A stretch of 14,106 nt of DNA, taken from assembly GCA_007136055.1 (NCBI GenBank), contig SLHT01000202.1:1-14106 (forward strand). Direction: 5' to 3'. Below, one piece after another: positions 13,856 to 14,106 of the stretch (its first letter is position 1; each line of letters opens with the position of its first letter). Under the pieces are notes generated by a model, which ran no database searches, had not been told where the DNA came from, and worked only from the letters and a program-made list of their open reading frames with translations. Both the position numbers and the translations under genes were made by a program. This DNA is from Syntrophomonadaceae bacterium. GTDB taxonomy: Bacteria; Bacillota; Dethiobacteria; DTU022.

Positions 13856-14106
13856 TTACAAATTATCTTTACTGTCCATCGAAACATCAATTACAATCGG
13901 CATAATCATCGGGCGTCGTCCGGTACGCAGATAGAAGAATGATGACGCTGCATCCCTGATCTTCGCTTTAATTTTGTTCCATTCCTGCAGATGCTCCCTG
14001 TTGATCTTGTTGATAGCCTTAGTGAGTTCTACTTTTGCTTCTTCCAGTAAATCTACTGATTCACGCACATAAACAAAACCGCGTGTAATGATTTCGGGTC
14101 CGGTCA
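13856..14106 (-). CDS. rnj: Ribonuclease J, C-terminal end (partial)
   Basis: This is the last 83 or so codons of a gene that enters the window at its right edge. The frame stays open to the edge, beginning TGPEIITRGFVYVRES, which is the strongly conserved start of the RNase J C-terminal domain. A long helix (LLEEAKVELTKAINK) follows, then the ending RTGRRPMIMPIVIDV typical of the family's last beta strand. RNase J is a metallo-beta-lactamase-fold nuclease with 5'-3' exonuclease and endonuclease activity in mRNA decay and rRNA maturation. Which paralogue (J1 or J2) cannot be told from this fragment. An internal GTG at 14068 is not the start. Confidence 0.9.
   Translation of the reverse strand, partial: TGPEIITRGFVYVRESVDLLEEAKVELTKAINKINREHLQEWNKIKAKIRDAASSFFYLRTGRRPMIMPIVIDVSMDSKDNL

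Noticed and set aside
1..14106. CRISPR arrays, tRNA or rRNA genes, insertion sequences, prophage genes
   Set aside because: No regularly spaced repeats, no tRNA-like cloverleaf with a CCA end, no rRNA signature and no transposase or integrase motifs were seen in the gaps.

Overview
The window is a compact, one-directional stretch of chromosome: every gene I can support lies on the minus strand, so transcription runs from the high coordinates to the low ones. It suggests an endospore-forming, anaerobic clostridial Firmicute (Bacillota). Supporting signs are SpoVS, RNase J together with RNase Y, AGGAGG-type ribosome binding sites, frequent TTG/GTG starts, and a membrane biotin-dependent decarboxylase of the methylmalonyl-CoA / oxaloacetate / glutaconyl-CoA type. 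The overall gene order, together with that decarboxylase, recalls syntrophic or fermentative relatives of Pelotomaculum and Syntrophomonas. That placement is inference; no 16S rRNA or other decisive marker is present.

In the direction of transcription the layout is as follows. (1) 14106-12907 holds the C-terminal end of RNase J and a DagK-like lipid kinase. (2) 12890-5460 is a probable operon ftsK, rimO, cinA, thpR, recA, recX. A near-consensus sigma-A promoter starts it and a LexA-like half-site pair sits in that promoter's spacer. (3) 5452-3587 is rny (RNase Y) with its own strong promoter, a long leader that can fold into a three-way junction followed by an intrinsic terminator, and a perfect terminator after the gene. 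(4) 3492-2622 is ymdB. (5) 2590-2199 is spoVS, a one-gene unit with a very good sigma-H promoter and a terminator. (6) 2174-1353 is a PHP-family phosphoesterase whose ribosome binding site lies directly behind the spoVS terminator. (7) 1352-930 is a 423-base stretch without a confident gene. (8) 929-1 is the decarboxylase set mmdD, mmdC, mmdB, the last cut off by the window edge.

Functionally the core concerns chromosome handling (FtsK/SpoIIIE translocase, RecA and its modulator RecX) and RNA metabolism (RNase J, RNase Y, the ThpR 2H phosphoesterase, the ribosomal-protein-modifying enzyme RimO and possibly the PHP enzyme). It also holds sporulation or developmental functions (SpoVS, YmdB). 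The decarboxylase operon is a separate energy-metabolism module that would couple a decarboxylation to sodium export.

The genes themselves are conventional. The unusual material is in the non-coding parts: the structured leader of rny, the terminator squeezed between spoVS and the PHP gene, the sigma-H and LexA-like sites, and the heavy use of TTG start codons. I see no rRNA, tRNA, CRISPR array, prophage or complete mobile element.
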